Below are positions 1 through 14,151 of a DNA stretch of 64,000 bases, piece by piece (position 1 is the stretch's first letter; every line of letters starts with the position of its first letter). The stretch lies in NCBI GenBank assembly GCA_019925105.1, contig JAHGAU010000001.1, forward strand, positions 2,914,001 to 2,978,000, given 5' to 3'. Origin of the DNA: Niebla homalea (Eukaryota; Ascomycota; Lecanoromycetes; Lecanorales; Ramalinaceae). The position numbers and the translations under genes are program-made. The notes under the pieces were generated by a model. It was given only the letters and a program-made list of their open reading frames with translations. It was not told the origin of the DNA and searched no databases.

Positions 1-1379
1 TAAGGGTTATTAAGTATTTAATTTTATAAAAGAATATTATTATATTTAAAGTAATATAATTATTTATATTAAAAGGCTTTTAAGGAATTATTTAAAAGCT
101 TAAAGAAATAATTTATTATTAAATTTATATCTTTTTCTTTACGTAAATTAATTATATTATTAAGTAATATTACGTCTTAAAGTTTTTTTACCGCCGTAAA
201 AGAATTAATAATATATAATATATAAAAGAGAATTTATATATAATTTAACGTATTACTTATTTATACTTAAAATATAATAATTATTTAACGTAAAAAGAAT
301 CGGAGGAGGTTAATATTATTATATTTAATAATAAAGTATACTATTAAAAATAATTTTATTAATATATAAAAATATTAATAATTCTAGAACTTTTAATTAT
401 AAATAAATTATTATAAATCTTCTTTAATTCTTAATAGTTAAAGTTATATTTAATAAGAAATCTATTTAAAAACGGATTCTTATAAAGTTTAATATTATAA
501 TTTAAGTTGAAATAAAATATTTTCCGGTTATTAAATAATTATATTTTATTCTTAATAAAGAAATTAAATTTAAAAATTTACGATTCTTAACCGGTAATTA
601 TATATAATTAAATCTTTAAGCGTTTTATAATTATTAAGTTACGTTATTTTAATCTTATTTTACGTATCCGTAATATATTAAAGGATTAAAAGATCTACCT
701 AAGTATTTCCGCCGAAATAAATCCTATAAATTAATTAAATATAATTATAAATAAAATATTATAGGGGGCGAGCGTGGCAGAATAGCATTTTTAAGTACAG
801 AAGATAAACTATAGAATAATCGAACATTTTAAGGGTAGGGGATAATTTCATTAAGAGCCCTTAAACCCTATCCGGTAAATTACGTAATTAATATAGATAA
901 AACAATAATAAATATCCGACGATTCATTAATACCTATAGTTAACCTTAAATAAGCCTAGTTATTATATAAGGCCGGTAGAAAGGGGTTACGGGGATTTAA
1001 CGTTAAAAGGTTAAAGTTAAGATTAAATAAGGTTAATCCAAAAAGTTACGTAACGAAGTACTTAAGGTAAAGTTTAAGTATTAAGAGAAGTAAAATTATA
1101 TAATCGGGACCGTTTTTCCCCGATTAAGCTTAATATTACTATTAAATTTTTACCGCGGATTATAACGTTAAAAAATAAAAGATTCTTAACGGAAATAATA
1201 AATTAAGGATTTAAGGTAATTATTAATCTTAATTGGATTAACGTAAAAACTTAATTGTAATATTAAGGTAAATAACTACGGGGGAGAGGTTTTGATTTAA
1301 ATCGGGTTAATATCTAGGGTAAACTAGGGTTAAGTTAACCGATTACGGTTTCCTTTTCCCTTTTAAAATTGAAGTAATA

Positions 1380-1498
1380 AGTTCAAAATAAATATAAATA
1401 TTGAGATAACCGTAGCCCAGCCACCAGCATTATGGAACGCCGAAATTAACTCAAAGTAGCTAGACTCGTATATAAACAAATCAATCAATCAATCAAAA
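1380..1498 (+). mobile_element. 3' tail of a LINE (non-LTR) retrotransposon
   Basis: The stretch contains a GGAACGCCGAAATTAACTC block followed by TAGCTAGACTCGTATATAAA and a short tail of AATC repeats (about 1480-1497). The same arrangement ends the LINE at 24.5 kb (GGAACGCCGGAATTAGC..., then AATCAATTAATC), so this is the 3' end of a related element in plus orientation. How far it extends to the left is unclear; a less mutated stretch begins near 757. The AATC tail is the kind of simple repeat on which Tad1-like fungal LINEs end. The family assignment is inference from the shared tail. Confidence 0.6.
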
Positions 1499-3480
1499 TA
1501 TTATAGCTTAATACTTATTATTAATTAATTAAATCGTTTATATAATTCCTTTAAAATATTATATCGTAATAATTTAATTACTTAAATTTTTTTTTATACC
1601 TTAAGATTATTAAAAATAAAATGAAAACTTTAACTAAAAAATATATTCTTTTTATTTATACCGAACTATATATTATAAATATTATTAAGGATATTAATAT
1701 TATTTAAGGTTATCCTTTTATTTTTTATAATTAATTTAATTAAAAAATATAATATTTTACACGGCTTTTATTTATTAAGGGTTAATATAACGTAAAATTA
1801 AGGAAAATCTTTAATATTATTCGCTTTATTATAAAGGTATTTAATAAAAGACTTAAGGTAATAAAGGCGGATTTAGAAATTAATTAATATCCGGAATAAT
1901 AAGATTATAATTAATTAATATTTATTTTTTAATTTTATTATTATATCCGATTTTACGGGTAATATTAAATAATAAAAGTAAGATTATTTAAGGTTATTAT
2001 ATATTTTGGGTTAAAAAGTAATTTTTAAAGCCTTTATTTTTAAACGTTAAGGCTATTATAATAAACTTAAAGTTTTAATTATTTCCGATCCGTTTATTAT
2101 ACCGCCTTTTAATAAATTTAAAGTTATTATATATTATAATAACTTTTAGATTATAATTAAGTATTTAAATAATCTTAATATTATATAAAGTAAAATCCCT
2201 TATTCTCCTTTAAATTATTATATAAAAAATAAAAAGCTTAAAGTATTATAATATATTAAGAATATAACGTTAAGCTCCCCCTTAATAAAAAAATAATCTA
2301 AATATAATTTAAAAGTTATTTAATAACGTTAATTAAAATATATAATAAAAAATAATAAATAATATTATTTATTATAACCCGGTAAAATAAGTATAGTGTT
2401 TAACGTCTTTTTAAAGATTTCCGGTATAATAAATATTTTAAAATAAATTAAAATGCTTAAATATTAATAATTAAATAATAAATATTATTCGTTAAACGGA
2501 AATTAATAAATTAAATTTATTATTATTATCCGGCGCTTATTATATTTTAAGGAATAAATATTAAGTAATATTACGGATTTCTTTTAATAATTTAAGTTTT
2601 AATTATATTAAGCTTTTTTTCTTAAATATATTTATTACTTTTTTAAATTTAATTATTTCCGAGAATTAATTATTATTTATTAAATCGGTAAAAGTATAAT
2701 TAAGGAATTAACGTTAAGCTTTACGTATAAAATAAAGACGTTTATCCTTTATAAGTATAAATAAGAAATCTTTTATATTCTATTTAAGCTTTTAAATATA
2801 ATTTAATATTTCTTTAAGTTTTTAATTATAAGTATAATACTTACGTTATTACTTCCGTGATTTCTTAAATAATTTTAATTAATAATTTAATAAAATTAAA
2901 TCGTTAAAAGAAAAAAAACCGTTCTTTTAATAATAAAAACGTTAATAATAAAGAATTATTATTAAAGGAAGCCGATTTAAAAAATAAGGAAAAATAAATT
3001 TAATTAAACCATAAGTAAAAAAACAGTAATAATAATCTTTTAACGGGAAAATTATTAAAGCGGTAATTAATAAATTACAATAAAAAAAGCTTAATAAGTA
3101 AGCTTAAAAATAGATTTAATAAAAGTGAAAACGGCCGCTTTTTATCCGTTATTATAAATTAAGGCCCGTTATAGGAAAGTAAAAGGTATAATAAGAAATT
3201 AAAAATCTTAAAATAAAAATAAGGCGGTAATACGTAAAATAAGGTTCAACTTATTTAAGAAAAACGTATAATTTTTAACGTTAAACCTCTTAATTAATAA
3301 TTTTAATAAGATATATAACTTAAATATTAAAGTCGTATAACGCGGTTATATTATAGTAAAATAATAATTTATTTCTGCTTATACCCGTTACCTTAAATAT
3401 TATATAAATGTTTTAACTATTTAATAAACTTTTTAGCCGTTTTAATTCCTAATTCTTTTAACTATTAAATTATTTATAAG
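1499..3480. other. AT-rich, no assignable feature
   Basis: Strongly RIP-like sequence between the LINE tail and element C. It probably derives from a transposon, but I could not match any motif in it with confidence. Confidence 0.5.
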
Positions 3481-3643
3481 TGTCAGGTACTAAGAGTACT
3501 GCGGTAAAAATGGGGGTGTAATATCTATAATACGTGTTTACCTAGCTATGAAGGTGCGCAATATAAGTGTACGCGCTAAGCCACTATACCCTTTTGGTGC
3601 TAATGCCCGATAAGCTCTTGGTATACGTATATTATACATAATA
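3481..3643. repeat. Left LTR of element C
   Basis: 163 bp, begins TGTCAGGTACTAAGAG and ends ACATAATA (ACATAACA in the partner copy). The differences from the right copy are mostly C/T and G/A transitions. Confidence 0.8.
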
Positions 3644-4674
3644 AATATATTATAAAAAGAAAGACCGTAACGCCTTCGTTACGACGGTAAGGTTAAAGTC
3701 TCTATTATTAAGAGCGGCTCCGGGGTTAAAGAATAAGTATATTTAGCGTTAAGTATATTAAGGAAGTAAAAATATATTATAATTATTAAGTATTAAGGTA
3801 TTATAATATTAAGAAATTGAAAAAGGTATAAGTTAAAGAATTATTATAAGTTACCCAAGATATAGTCGTGGATTTAAGGGTTATAATTAAGCTAAATCGT
3901 TTAAAACCGTAATATCCGTAATTTTACCGAGTCGGGTTTTATTTAAGCCGTATAGAGTAAGTAATTTAACGGCTGTAAATAATTTTTATAAATATAATAA
4001 GGCTTTAATTATTATCTAGCCGATTTATATATATTTTTCTTAAAGGATTACTTATTTAAGCCTTAATCTTTTAAACCTCCCGTGTAACGTCCGCTATAAT
4101 ACGGGTGGCGGCCTTACGGAGCTCTTTGCCATCGTCTTTAATAATGCTTCTATGGTTATCCACTATAAATATATGTGGCTTGGCTAAGGGCTCTTTCTGA
4201 TAGGATGGCTTTTATAATGGAGCAAATTTGCGGTAGAGGTCTTTAAGTGTTATGGTGGGTAATACCCGTGGTAGTAACACTTTGGCGGAGGGTAATGATT
4301 TGGTGAGAGATTTAAGAGGTGCAAATCTTATATAGAGGTCGTGTATGGTAAGGTAAGGTTTTGGTGAGAAGCTTATTGATAAGGTAGTTGAAGTTCTGGA
4401 TCTTATAGGTAGGGTTTGAGGTATTAAAAGTGATCCAGTCGATTTAAGTACTGATGAATATAACAGTGTCGAGGATAATGTAATTGAGCCAGCTGAGGCT
4501 GTTAATACAGATGATAGTGAAAATATAACGGTAAAACGTCTAGTAAAAGACTCCGCTTAATATAAGGATTAGGTAGATAAGCTATAACGTAGTTACCACT
4601 GTAAATAACAGGGTATTAAAGGTTATATAATATCTATATTAAAGGCTTAGATAACTAAAGCTATTATTACTATT

Positions 4675-4837
4675 TATTAAATATTAAGAGTACTGCGGTA
4701 AAAATGGGGGTATAATATCTATAATACGTATCTACTTAACTATAAAAGTACGCAATATAAATGTACGCGCCAAGCTACTATACCCTTTTAGTGCTAGTGC
4801 CTGATAAGCTCTTGGCATGCGCACATTGCACATAACA
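4675..4837. repeat. Right LTR of element C
   Basis: 163 bp, begins TATTAAATATTAAGAG, the transition-mutated form of the left LTR start, and ends CATTGCACATAACA. Confidence 0.8.
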
Positions 4838-5251
4838 ATTAGCCTATTATTATTATTATATCCTTTAATGATTAATATAACCGGTATAAGTAAATATCCT
4901 AGTGAAGTCTGAAATCTTATTTACGGTTATTACTTTAAATATAGCTATATTATTGCCGAATCCGTAACCGGTATTCTTAAGATTAAACCTTACGTATTTA
5001 CGATTCTTTAAATTAATAAAGCGATTAATTAAGAAATTATAAAGTTTTTATATTAATATTACGTCTTTTTCTATTAAACCTATTATTATATACTTATACT
5101 TATTACTTATTATAAGATTATATTAAGAAATATTAATCATATTAAGAATTTTATCCTTAAAATTAATCATAATTATAATTAATATTAAGAGCTTATTAAA
5201 CTTAAATTAAATAAGCCGCCTTATTAATTAAGTATCATAAATACGGATTAT

Positions 5252-5584
5252 TGTTAGACTGACTCCGCTGGCGGCACGCTGGCGGGACTAATAAAGGTAG
5301 GTATAGAAGACGTAACGTTACGGTCTAGATACTTGGGTATTACTTTAATAAGTAAATTAATAATAAGATTAATTCTTAAGGAACTTAAAAAGAACTAAAA
5401 CATAACCTTTACTTAAAATAAAAATAATAATTATCCCGCTTTATGCTTATTAAGCTACGGCTTATAAATAACGTATATTAAAGCCGTTATTAAAGCCCTT
5501 TATTAAGGTTTAACGGTTTACCTTAACGTAGTAATATAGCGTATTATTATAACGCTAACGTAAAGATAACGTTAATTATTAATA
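5252..5584. repeat. Left LTR of element A
   Basis: 333 bp with TG...CA type ends: starts TGTTAGACTGACTCC. The last bases, GTTAATTATTAATA, are the transition-mutated form of GCTAGCTGCTAACA. The first 90 bp are almost unmutated while the rest is heavily mutated. Confidence 0.88.
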
Positions 5585-8429
5585 ATTATTTCCCCCTTTA
5601 TATATTAATTTTTAAAATATAAAAAGATATATTTAAAATATTGGCGTAAAACCGGTTAAATATAAGGCTTATTAAAAACCTATTATTAAACCCAATAGGA
5701 AAAGGATAAAGGGAAAAGAGTCCTTAAGTATATACGTAAATATAATAGTATTTATTTAATAATAATATAATAAAGGTATTTTACGTTAATAAATAATTAA
5801 TATAATTTATAAAGCTTATTAAAAACCCTTTTATTAAACTTAATAAAAAAAGGTAAATAGGAAAAGAGTCTTTATGGTATTAATTAATAATTATTTAAGA
5901 TTTTATTATTAATTTATTACGTTATAATAAAAATAAATATTATCGTAAAAACGGTATACGATTATAATAAAACCTTTATTTTATTTTAAACTTTTTCTCT
6001 TTTCTCCTTAATAATTTTAATTATTCTTATAAGTATAATATATTAAGGGTTTATATAAATATTTATAAGTTAATATATATATAACTATATATCCTTATTA
6101 TCTATATTATTATTATAATAAGTAACGTTAACGTTACGTAAGTGTTTTATTTACGTTAATAGTCCGTTTATTTTATTTATTAATACTATATATAAATTAA
6201 TTAATTTTAAGTAACGTAATTTACGTTAACGTATTATTAACGTAAACGTAAATATAATATTAATAATAAGTATAATAACATTTTATTCTACCTGCTTTTT
6301 ATAGGATAAACTGCGTTATATATATAACCCGTTATTTTATTCGCGGTATTATTATAAGCGATACTTTTCCCGTTATTTCCCCGTAAGTATTTTAATGCCG
6401 TTATATTATTATTATTTTAATATATATATAATTCCCGGATTAACTATAATCCCGGATAACTTAATAAATACGTAAATATCCTTCGATTAATATGCGGTTT
6501 ATTAAAGCGTAAGCCCGGTATATATAAAAACGTAATAAAATCCTTCGGGATTTTAAAGTTTTCCGGTTAAATATTAATTAAACGTTAATTACCGCCGATT
6601 AAGTAAAGTATATACTTTATTAAGTTACTTTAAAAATTAAAAAAAAGATATTAATTTTTTAAATTAAAAAAAAGGCGCTTATTGTTTACGTTAAAATAAC
6701 GGAAAAAAAGGTTATTTAATTTAAAGAATAAATAAATAAATTATAATATAATAATAAAATAATAATATTAACATTTAATAGCTAAATCGGCTTAATATAA
6801 AAGGTTTAGGCCCTTTATAAAAGTTAACTCCATTAAGGAATTACTTTTTATTTCCTAACCCTATATCCGGGATAAGGAAAGTAAACCTTAAGCTTATAAT
6901 ATCCGGTAACTTAAAAAATAAAAAAAGGAAGGAAATACGGGCTTCAGCCTATTTAAAGAAGAAGAAAAGGAGGTTATACCCTCCTTAATAATACCGTTAA
7001 GGGGGTCGGCCTTAACTTTTAAGAATAATACCTTAAAATTAAATTAAAAAACCCTTCCGGTAAATAATATTAAGGAAAGGCCTTTAATTAAGGCAAAAAA
7101 GAAAACGGAAAAAAAAAAGAAGAAAAAAATTAAAAAAATATAATATCCTTATATTTATCCTTAATCTTATTAATCTATTTATAAAGGGAAAAGGCCTACG
7201 TTAATACGGAGTTATAAATTCATCTTTTATTTTTATATATTAATATTATTAAAGTTTAACGTTAAGCATTTAAAGTTAATAATATTAAATATTAAGTACT
7301 TATAATTTATATATTATTAAAAGTAATATAACGGATAATATTATTAAAGTTACCGGTACGTTAATATAACTTTAATAAATATATTTATTAATCTTTTATT
7401 ACCTTAATAATTTTATTTACTTAATATCCTCGACTTAATAATACGTTAAATATTTATAATTTAACGTTTATACTTTTTACCTTCGGTATTATTACGGTTA
7501 TTATTAGAATTATTCTTATTAATTATAATATTATAATAAAGATAATCGTTTCCGTAACGTTAATTTATCCGTATACGTAATACCCGTAATAAATAAAGTT
7601 ATTAATTAAAGCTTAAACTTTAATAATCTTACGGAAGGATAACGTATAAAAATTAAGTAATTATAATATTAATTATATATATAGTTATTAACTATATATA
7701 TAACTTTTATTGTCGCAATATTATAATTTTATTTACGTTTTCTTTTATTCCGTATTATTTTATTATATTATTCTTATAATTCTTAAAAGTATTTTAAATC
7801 CGTTTTTAATATTTATTAATTATATTTAAGACCTTAATTAATTTACTTAATTTAATATTAAACGCTTTTTTACTTTTAATTTTATTAATAATTTCTTTAA
7901 TTATTTATTCTTTTTTATTATTAATTAATTTAAATATTTATATTATAATTTCCGTTATTTAATCGTTAACGTAAATATAATAAGGTTTTAAAAGAAAAAT
8001 ATAAATAATAAGGTAAATTTAATAAATAATAAAAAAGAATAAATAATATATTAACGTTTTAATTTTATTATTAATTTTAAAGGGTCTTATAAATTAAAAT
8101 ATAAGCTTTTTACTTAATTACTTTAACTTAAGGTTTTTAATATTTAATATTATTAAATCGTTAATATTATATAATTTTAACTTATATTTTTTATTATACG
8201 TTTTTTAAGTTATTTTAATAATATAACGTTATTAATCCGTTAATATTAATCGTATTTTATATAATATTTTAACTTTATTTTTTATTATAAATATCTTTTT
8301 TTTTATAAATTTATCCTTAAATTCAAAATAAATATTTAAATTATAATTATATATCGTTATAAAAAGGCTATAGTTTAAAGTTAAGTATTTTAAGTTTATA
8401 TAAGTAAATTTAATTAAAGGGAATAACCC

Positions 8430-9110
8430 TATTTAATTTATTTACTCAGAATTAATGAAAGTCCTTAAATATTATTTAAGGTTTTAATTTTAACGTTTTA
8501 TTTAATTATCCGTTTACGGGTAAAAAACGGTACTTAATTTATATTTTATCTTTATATAATAATATATTAAATTTTAGAATTTATTAATAAATAAAAATCC
8601 TTAATTAATTACGATTTTAACCGGCATATTATAATATAATACGATTTCTTTAAAGAAAAGGTCCGTTAATATAATAATATTGATTTATTTCATAATAGGG
8701 AGGTATCTATATATCTTTATATATTTATTTATAATTATTAAAATCGAATTATAAACGTTATTTTTAATTTTATTTACGGGTAAACCGGTAATAAAATTTA
8801 TATTAAATTCTTTTTAAAGTACGGCCGGTTAAGGGAATAAAATAAGCTCGCCGTAAAAGCGGTAATATAATACTTTAATCCTTTAATAAGTATTATACGT
8901 TTTAATATAATTATTAATTTAAGCCTTTAAGCCGTTTTAATAATATTTACGGACTAGAAGCTTATAAGTTTTTTTAGCTTTAAAGTAGCTTATTAACGGG
9001 TTATTATAATATTTATTAATTAACTTTTTTTTAACCGCTTTATCCTAGGGGATATATATATGGCCCTTATAAGTTATAAGGTTATTAAGATTAAGTTTTT
9101 AAGTATTATT
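8430..9110 (-). pseudogene. Decayed Gypsy integrase region of element A
   Basis: Minus-strand translation through many stops gives a recognisable Ty3/Gypsy integrase core. There is a KTYKLLVRKYY-like stretch typical of the zinc-binding HHCC region's downstream part. A FITGLPVNK motif follows around the first catalytic Asp, and then NFNINFITGL-like and INKYIK spacing. A VLYYNMPVKIVINQG stretch matches the second Asp/Gly region, and a KYKLSTVFYP stretch matches the consensus LSTAFHPQTDGQ. Stops fall where the family has Gln or Trp, as RIP (CAG/CAA to TAG/TAA, TGG to TAG/TAA) predicts. The gene is not functional. Confidence 0.8.
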
Positions 9111-10169
9111 ATAACCTTAATAAGAATACGTTAATATTACGTTATCGTCCTTAATCTTATATATAAACGTATTATTAACCTATAAATCCTTAATAAATAA
9201 CTTAATCGGCCTAGATTCCTTATAAAGTTTTTTAAATAATTATTAAATCTCTTTTTACGGGATAATAATTTAAATACCTTTTAAAGTAAATAATAATTAA
9301 TAATTAATAACCACTATCCGCCGGTACTCTGCTAACTTATCGGATTAAAGTATAAGCTTATTTTATAAGGTAAATAATAAAGTAATATTAAAAGGTAAGA
9401 TTCCTTTATAATTTAAATATCTTAATAAAGGATTAATAGGGTTTATTTTACTTTAATAATAAAATATTTTAAAGTTATAATTAATAAGTTTTAAGGCTTA
9501 TTTAACTTAATACGGGCTTAACCCCGGCTATTTTATAAACCTTTAAAAATTATTATAATTTATTTATACTTAAATAACTTTAAGGCTCCCTTTTAAATAA
9601 TGCCGTTATTACTTAAACGCTATAATAATAATAAAAAGCTTTTAATTATACGTTTTATAATTCTATTTAATAAAGGCTATTTTTCTAAATTAATACGTAA
9701 TTAAACGCTAATAACCTTTTTTAAACTATTAAGATAAAATACCTATAATAGCAAAGTTGGATATATCGGTCTTTATTTATACCCCCCGTTTTAAGTTAAA
9801 ATAACGGAGTAATAACGCGTTAATAAATATTTTATAAAGCCGGTAAAACGCTATATTAACCGTATTATTTTATTTTAATAAATTAGTCTTTTTCCCTTCT
9901 TTATTACCTTTAAGTAAATTAATTAAAGGCTTAATTATCCTTAAATATTTATAAATAAAATAATAATAAAAATTTATAAAACTTAAAAAAACTTATATTT
10001 CTTAGTAGGTTTTCTAGGTAAATTAATCTTTAATAATTTAAATACGCTTTTAATTTATTTAAATTTTTTTAATAAAAACGATAAACCTTAAGAACTTTAT
10101 TTAAGTAATATTAAATTAATATTTCTTAAAATTAACGTAAAGCTAAAATTAATAAAGTTACTTAAAGAT

Positions 10170-10590
10170 TTACTAAATATAACGTTAATAATCCGCCGGA
10201 TTCTTATTAAATATTAAAATATTATTTAAATAAATTATATAAGTTATATCGATAAGGTTAATAAAAGTATAATTAATATAAACTTAAAAGGTTATCGGAA
10301 CGTTAATTAACTTAAACGGTATAACGAGATATTTAAAGTAATTATAATACGTACGGAACGCCGTCTTTTACTTATCGCCGGACTTAATCCGTAGTTAGTA
10401 ATAGGTATCCTTAAGGTTTAACTTAATAAACCGTTTAAAGTTATTTAGCCGGTTAAGAGTTTTAATAATTAAAAATAATAAATATCGATTTTTAATTATA
10501 ACCGTATTTAATCTACGGTAATTAATATAAAGATAAAAGCCGTTATTTTTCTTAAATATAAAAAGGATTAAAACGTTTATAAATAATATT
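10170..10590 (-). pseudogene. Decayed Gypsy reverse transcriptase of element A
   Basis: The minus-strand reading shows the RT palm in order: a YINYRRLN block (family VDYRGLN), then VIIKNRYLLFLI (family TIKNRYPLPLI), then LNRLNNFKRFIKLNLKD (family ...KLDLRDAY). An FRTYYNYFKYLVIPF block (family YGHFEYLVMPFGL) follows, ending in IIYLNNILIF, the mutated YLDDILI catalytic box. The first catalytic Asp of the YxDD box reads as Asn, a G-to-A change. Stops are scattered throughout. Known family: Ty3/Gypsy pol. Confidence 0.82.
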
Positions 10591-12563
10591 AAGTAATAAA
10601 TTTAATTCCGGGCTATAATATTTTTAAAATACCGCCGGAACTCCGCTAGCTTTATCCGAGATAGGTTATATAAGGGATTATATGGTAACTTTTTACCGTT
10701 TAAATTAATAGCGTAATCCCTTTATTTTAATTTAAATAAAATATTAACTATATTATTAAAAAAGATATCTATATACTTATTTAACTCCCTCGGGACGCTC
10801 CGGTTAATAAAGTCTTTTATAATACTTATATACGTTAAATTACCTTAAAGGATTTATAATACTTTTAAGCGCTCCGTTATTGCGTTAACGTAAACGATTA
10901 TAAAAACCTTATTAATCTCCGTTAAACTTTAATTAAAGTTATAAATATTATTAATCTATAACTTATAAAAATTAATTTTAAAGCGTTATTTATTTACCGC
11001 CGGATTAATTATTATTTATAAGGCGTATAAGGTTAATAGATTAAGGATTACGTTTAAACTTTCTTAATTAATAATATAAAAAAGTATCTTATATTACTTT
11101 TATTATTTTTAATTATTAATTAAATAATATTATAATTAATAAACGTTATAATAAAAAATCTATTTATTATTAAGAAAAGCCGCTTATAATAAGACGGCGG
11201 AAGTTAATTATAAGTTTTATTAAACCGTATATATTTATAAAATTAAATTTATTTAAGCTTTAATATTAATTAATATACTTAATAATTAAGGATTATCTTA
11301 AAAATTTATTTAACCCTTAATAATAAAAGCCGGGTATATTTTTAATTATTTTTTTATTAACTTTAACTTTAAGGCGTTATTAAAGCTTTATCGTTTTTTA
11401 ATATATTATTTTTTTTATAGGATTTTACGCTTATTATTAAGACCTTATTTTATAAGATAGTAAAGTAATCAAATATATAATAACCCTTTCCGTAATATAT
11501 ATAATATTTAATATTCTTATTTACTTTAAGGGTAACGTTAAAGTTTTTAAGTATAATTTTACGCTTTTAACCGTAAGAATCAGTTTTAATAGGGATATAT
11601 ATTAGCTTTAAATTATTAGAATTAAGTTTAAATACCCTATTTTTAAGGGATTTACCCTTATTAATTTTTTAATTATTATTAATAATACGCTTTAGGTTAT
11701 TCTTTTATATAATCGTTACCGTTACGATATCATCCCGGATTTTTAATATTTTATTAATTATAAGGATTTTAATTTTAAGCTTTAATAAAAGCTTTATAAA
11801 GAATATATAAGTATAAAACTTATTTAATAATAATAATAAGTTTTTTTCTATAATCTTTAAAGTATTATAAAATTATATTATTTTTTAATTAAAGTATTAT
11901 TTAATATCCTTAAATTATTTATAATAAGTAAACCGGCGGTTTTCTGGATTAATTATTAAGTTTAAAAGTTTATCCTTAAGCTTTTAATAATTTATTTTAT
12001 TAATTTTTTTATCCGGTAAGTTAAAAATTTTATAAAAAATAGACCCTAAATAAAAAATTACCTTTTTTTTTTTAATAAAGAAGTATTTAGGATAAAGTAT
12101 AAATTATTTCTTTAAGTTAATAAATTATGTTTAATACTTACCTTTAAACTTATTTTAATATAGCTTAAGCCTTTCCGGATAAAAGGATTTATTCTCGTGG
12201 GGTAGAATAAAAGCTATTAACGGTACGTTATTAATATAAAGCTTAATAATAGGGTTAATAAAGAAAAGAATCCCGAAGCGTAAACCCTTATATTATGCAT
12301 TAACGCGGTTAAATATATACTTTTAATAAGTATAATTTTCAGCCTTAAACTAATTAACTTTAAACTATAGTTTTAAAAGTTAAACTTATTAAGTTATAAT
12401 ATTACGGTAGCGTTCCGCTACTTTAATCTGCTTAATTATAATAAAGGGGTTTTTAATTAAAGGATAAATATTGCCTTTTTATTTTAAGGTTTATTAAGTT
12501 AATTAAATATTTATTATAACGGTAACATTAGGCCTTCTCTTTAATAAGGAAGAAGAATTAAAA

Positions 12564-12896
12564 TATTAAATTAACTCCGTTAACAATACGCTAGCGGGAT
12601 TAATAAAAATAAGTATAAAAAACGTAATATTATAATCTAAATACTTAAATATTACTTTAATAAGTAGATTAATAATAAAATTAATTCTTAAAGAACTTAA
12701 AAAGAATTAAGGTATAGCCTTTACTTAAGGTAAAAATAATAATTACCCCGCTTTACGCCTATTAAGCTACGGCTTATAAATAACGTATATTAAGGCCATT
12801 ATTAAGGCCCTTTACTAAGGTTTAACGGCTTACCTTGGCGCAGCAGTATAGCGCACCACTATGGCGCCGGCGTAGAGGTGGCGCTAGCTGCTAACA
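12564..12896. repeat. Right LTR of element A
   Basis: 333 bp. The start, TATTAAATTAACTCC, is the mutated TGTTAGACTGACTCC; the end, GCTAGCTGCTAACA, is intact. It is collinear with the copies at 5252 and 16957. Confidence 0.88.
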
Positions 12897-12901
12897 ATTA
12901 T

Positions 12902-13990
12902 CCTAATATTTAATTTACTTAATAACGATACCGTATCCTTTAAGGTTAAAGGAGGTTTATTAATTAATTATTTTACCAGATTTTCGAAATCTTTAAGGGT
13001 AAAAATTATAATATAACCTATATTATTCATAATATTATATTAACCGGAGTTAACGATTTTAGTTATATAAAGGAGTAGGTTTACCGGTTAACGCCCGTAT
13101 TTATTAAATTTAAGGTAATTAAATTCCAGATTTTAACTGCTAATAACGAGTTTTTAATAATAATTAAATATAACGGCGAATTTTAAGTAAATAATTAAAA
13201 GTATTACGCTTTAAAAACTTATAAAAGATTCCGTAGGTTTTTTAGCCTAATTATTATAATAAAAGAAAAACTAATTACCCCGTTTTACTTATAAAGACGT
13301 CTTTAATTAAATTAAGAATAATTATATACGGATAAATTTAAGTTTTATTAAGAATATAAGTTAATTTTAATTTTAATATATTATCCGGCGGAGTTTAATA
13401 TAGTTATTTTATTATAAAAGTTACCTTTTATTATTAAAACTTATTTCGTTAATCTTATTATTACGGTATAAAAAACGCAGCTAATAATAAATAAATTATA
13501 TAAAAATTACGCTTAAAAATTATAGCCCTTAAGTTTTTATAAAATATATATTATAAAACCTAACTTAACCGGAAGGATAACTTTAATTCGTATTTTACGG
13601 TATTAAGAATAAAGGATAGAATAAATTAAACTTTATTTTTTAATTAATATTAATATATAAAATTAAAACTTTATAATTATTTTATTTAAGGAGTATATTA
13701 ATATTTCTTATTATAAAATAAGGGGAACGTTATTTATAATAAAGTATAAGTGAACTTTAAATTATTATTAAAATAAAAGGATTAATTATTATTGCTTATT
13801 ATTTACCCTTATACCCGTTTTATATATTATAAAAGCTTTTAATAATAAAGAAAACCTTCTTTATAATTATTATATATAAATAAATAAACCGTATTATTTA
13901 AAGTATATTTAACCGATAATTATTAATTATCTATTATATAATTATTAAGTCCGTTTAAAGGAATTTATTAATTTTTATTTAAATAAAAGG
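12902..13990. other. AT-rich spacer, no assignable feature
   Basis: RIP-like sequence between elements A and D. No LTR, open frame or recognisable motif was found. Confidence 0.5.
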
Positions 13991-14151
13991 TGTCACGAGA
14001 AATGCGGTATGCATAAAGTGAGTGGGTGTAATATATATTATGAATAGCTATCTAGCTATGAAGGTGGGAAATATGAGTATACGCGCCAAACACCGGAACA
14101 AGGTAAGCCCGCTCCGTACCAAAGGATCCTCCCAAGGTCCATACCGTAACA
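13991..14151. repeat. Left LTR of element D
   Basis: 161 bp, starts TGTCACGAGAAATGCGG and ends CCATACCGTAACA. Confidence 0.82.

Larger units (their letters stand above)
3481..4837 (-). mobile_element. Element C: small two-LTR non-autonomous retroelement
   Basis: Two direct repeats of exactly 163 bp bound 1,031 bp of internal sequence. The left copy starts TGTCAGGTAC. The right copy starts with the same word carrying TG-to-TA type changes and ends ACATAACA. The flanks are ATAAG (3476-3480) and ATTAG (4838-4842), a 4-of-5 match to a target duplication. The interior is too short for pol and shows no RT or integrase motif. Minus-strand translation of about 4,080-4,200 gives an ungapped coding-like run (IFIVDNHRSI followed by KELRKAATRI). 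Part of the interior matches element D, so the two belong to one family. Orientation is inferred from the coding-like run; a plus-strand run also exists at about 4,420-4,550. It resembles TRIM or small LARD elements. Confidence 0.75.
5252..12896 (-). mobile_element. Element A: full-length Ty3/Gypsy retrotransposon, RIP-degraded
   Basis: Two LTRs of exactly 333 bp (5252-5584 and 12564-12896) enclose a 6,979 bp interior. The outer flanks are both ATTAT (5247-5251 and 12897-12901), a 5-bp target duplication. Orientation is minus: decayed Gypsy reverse transcriptase (about 10,170-10,590) and integrase (about 8,430-9,110) read on the minus strand. A purine-rich tract, AAAGGGGGAAATAAT on the minus strand, lies directly before the left LTR as a polypurine tract should. 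About 2.8 kb between the integrase and the left LTR is longer than expected and may hold a chromodomain and an extra or inserted sequence. No frame is open, so the element is dead. Confidence 0.88.
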
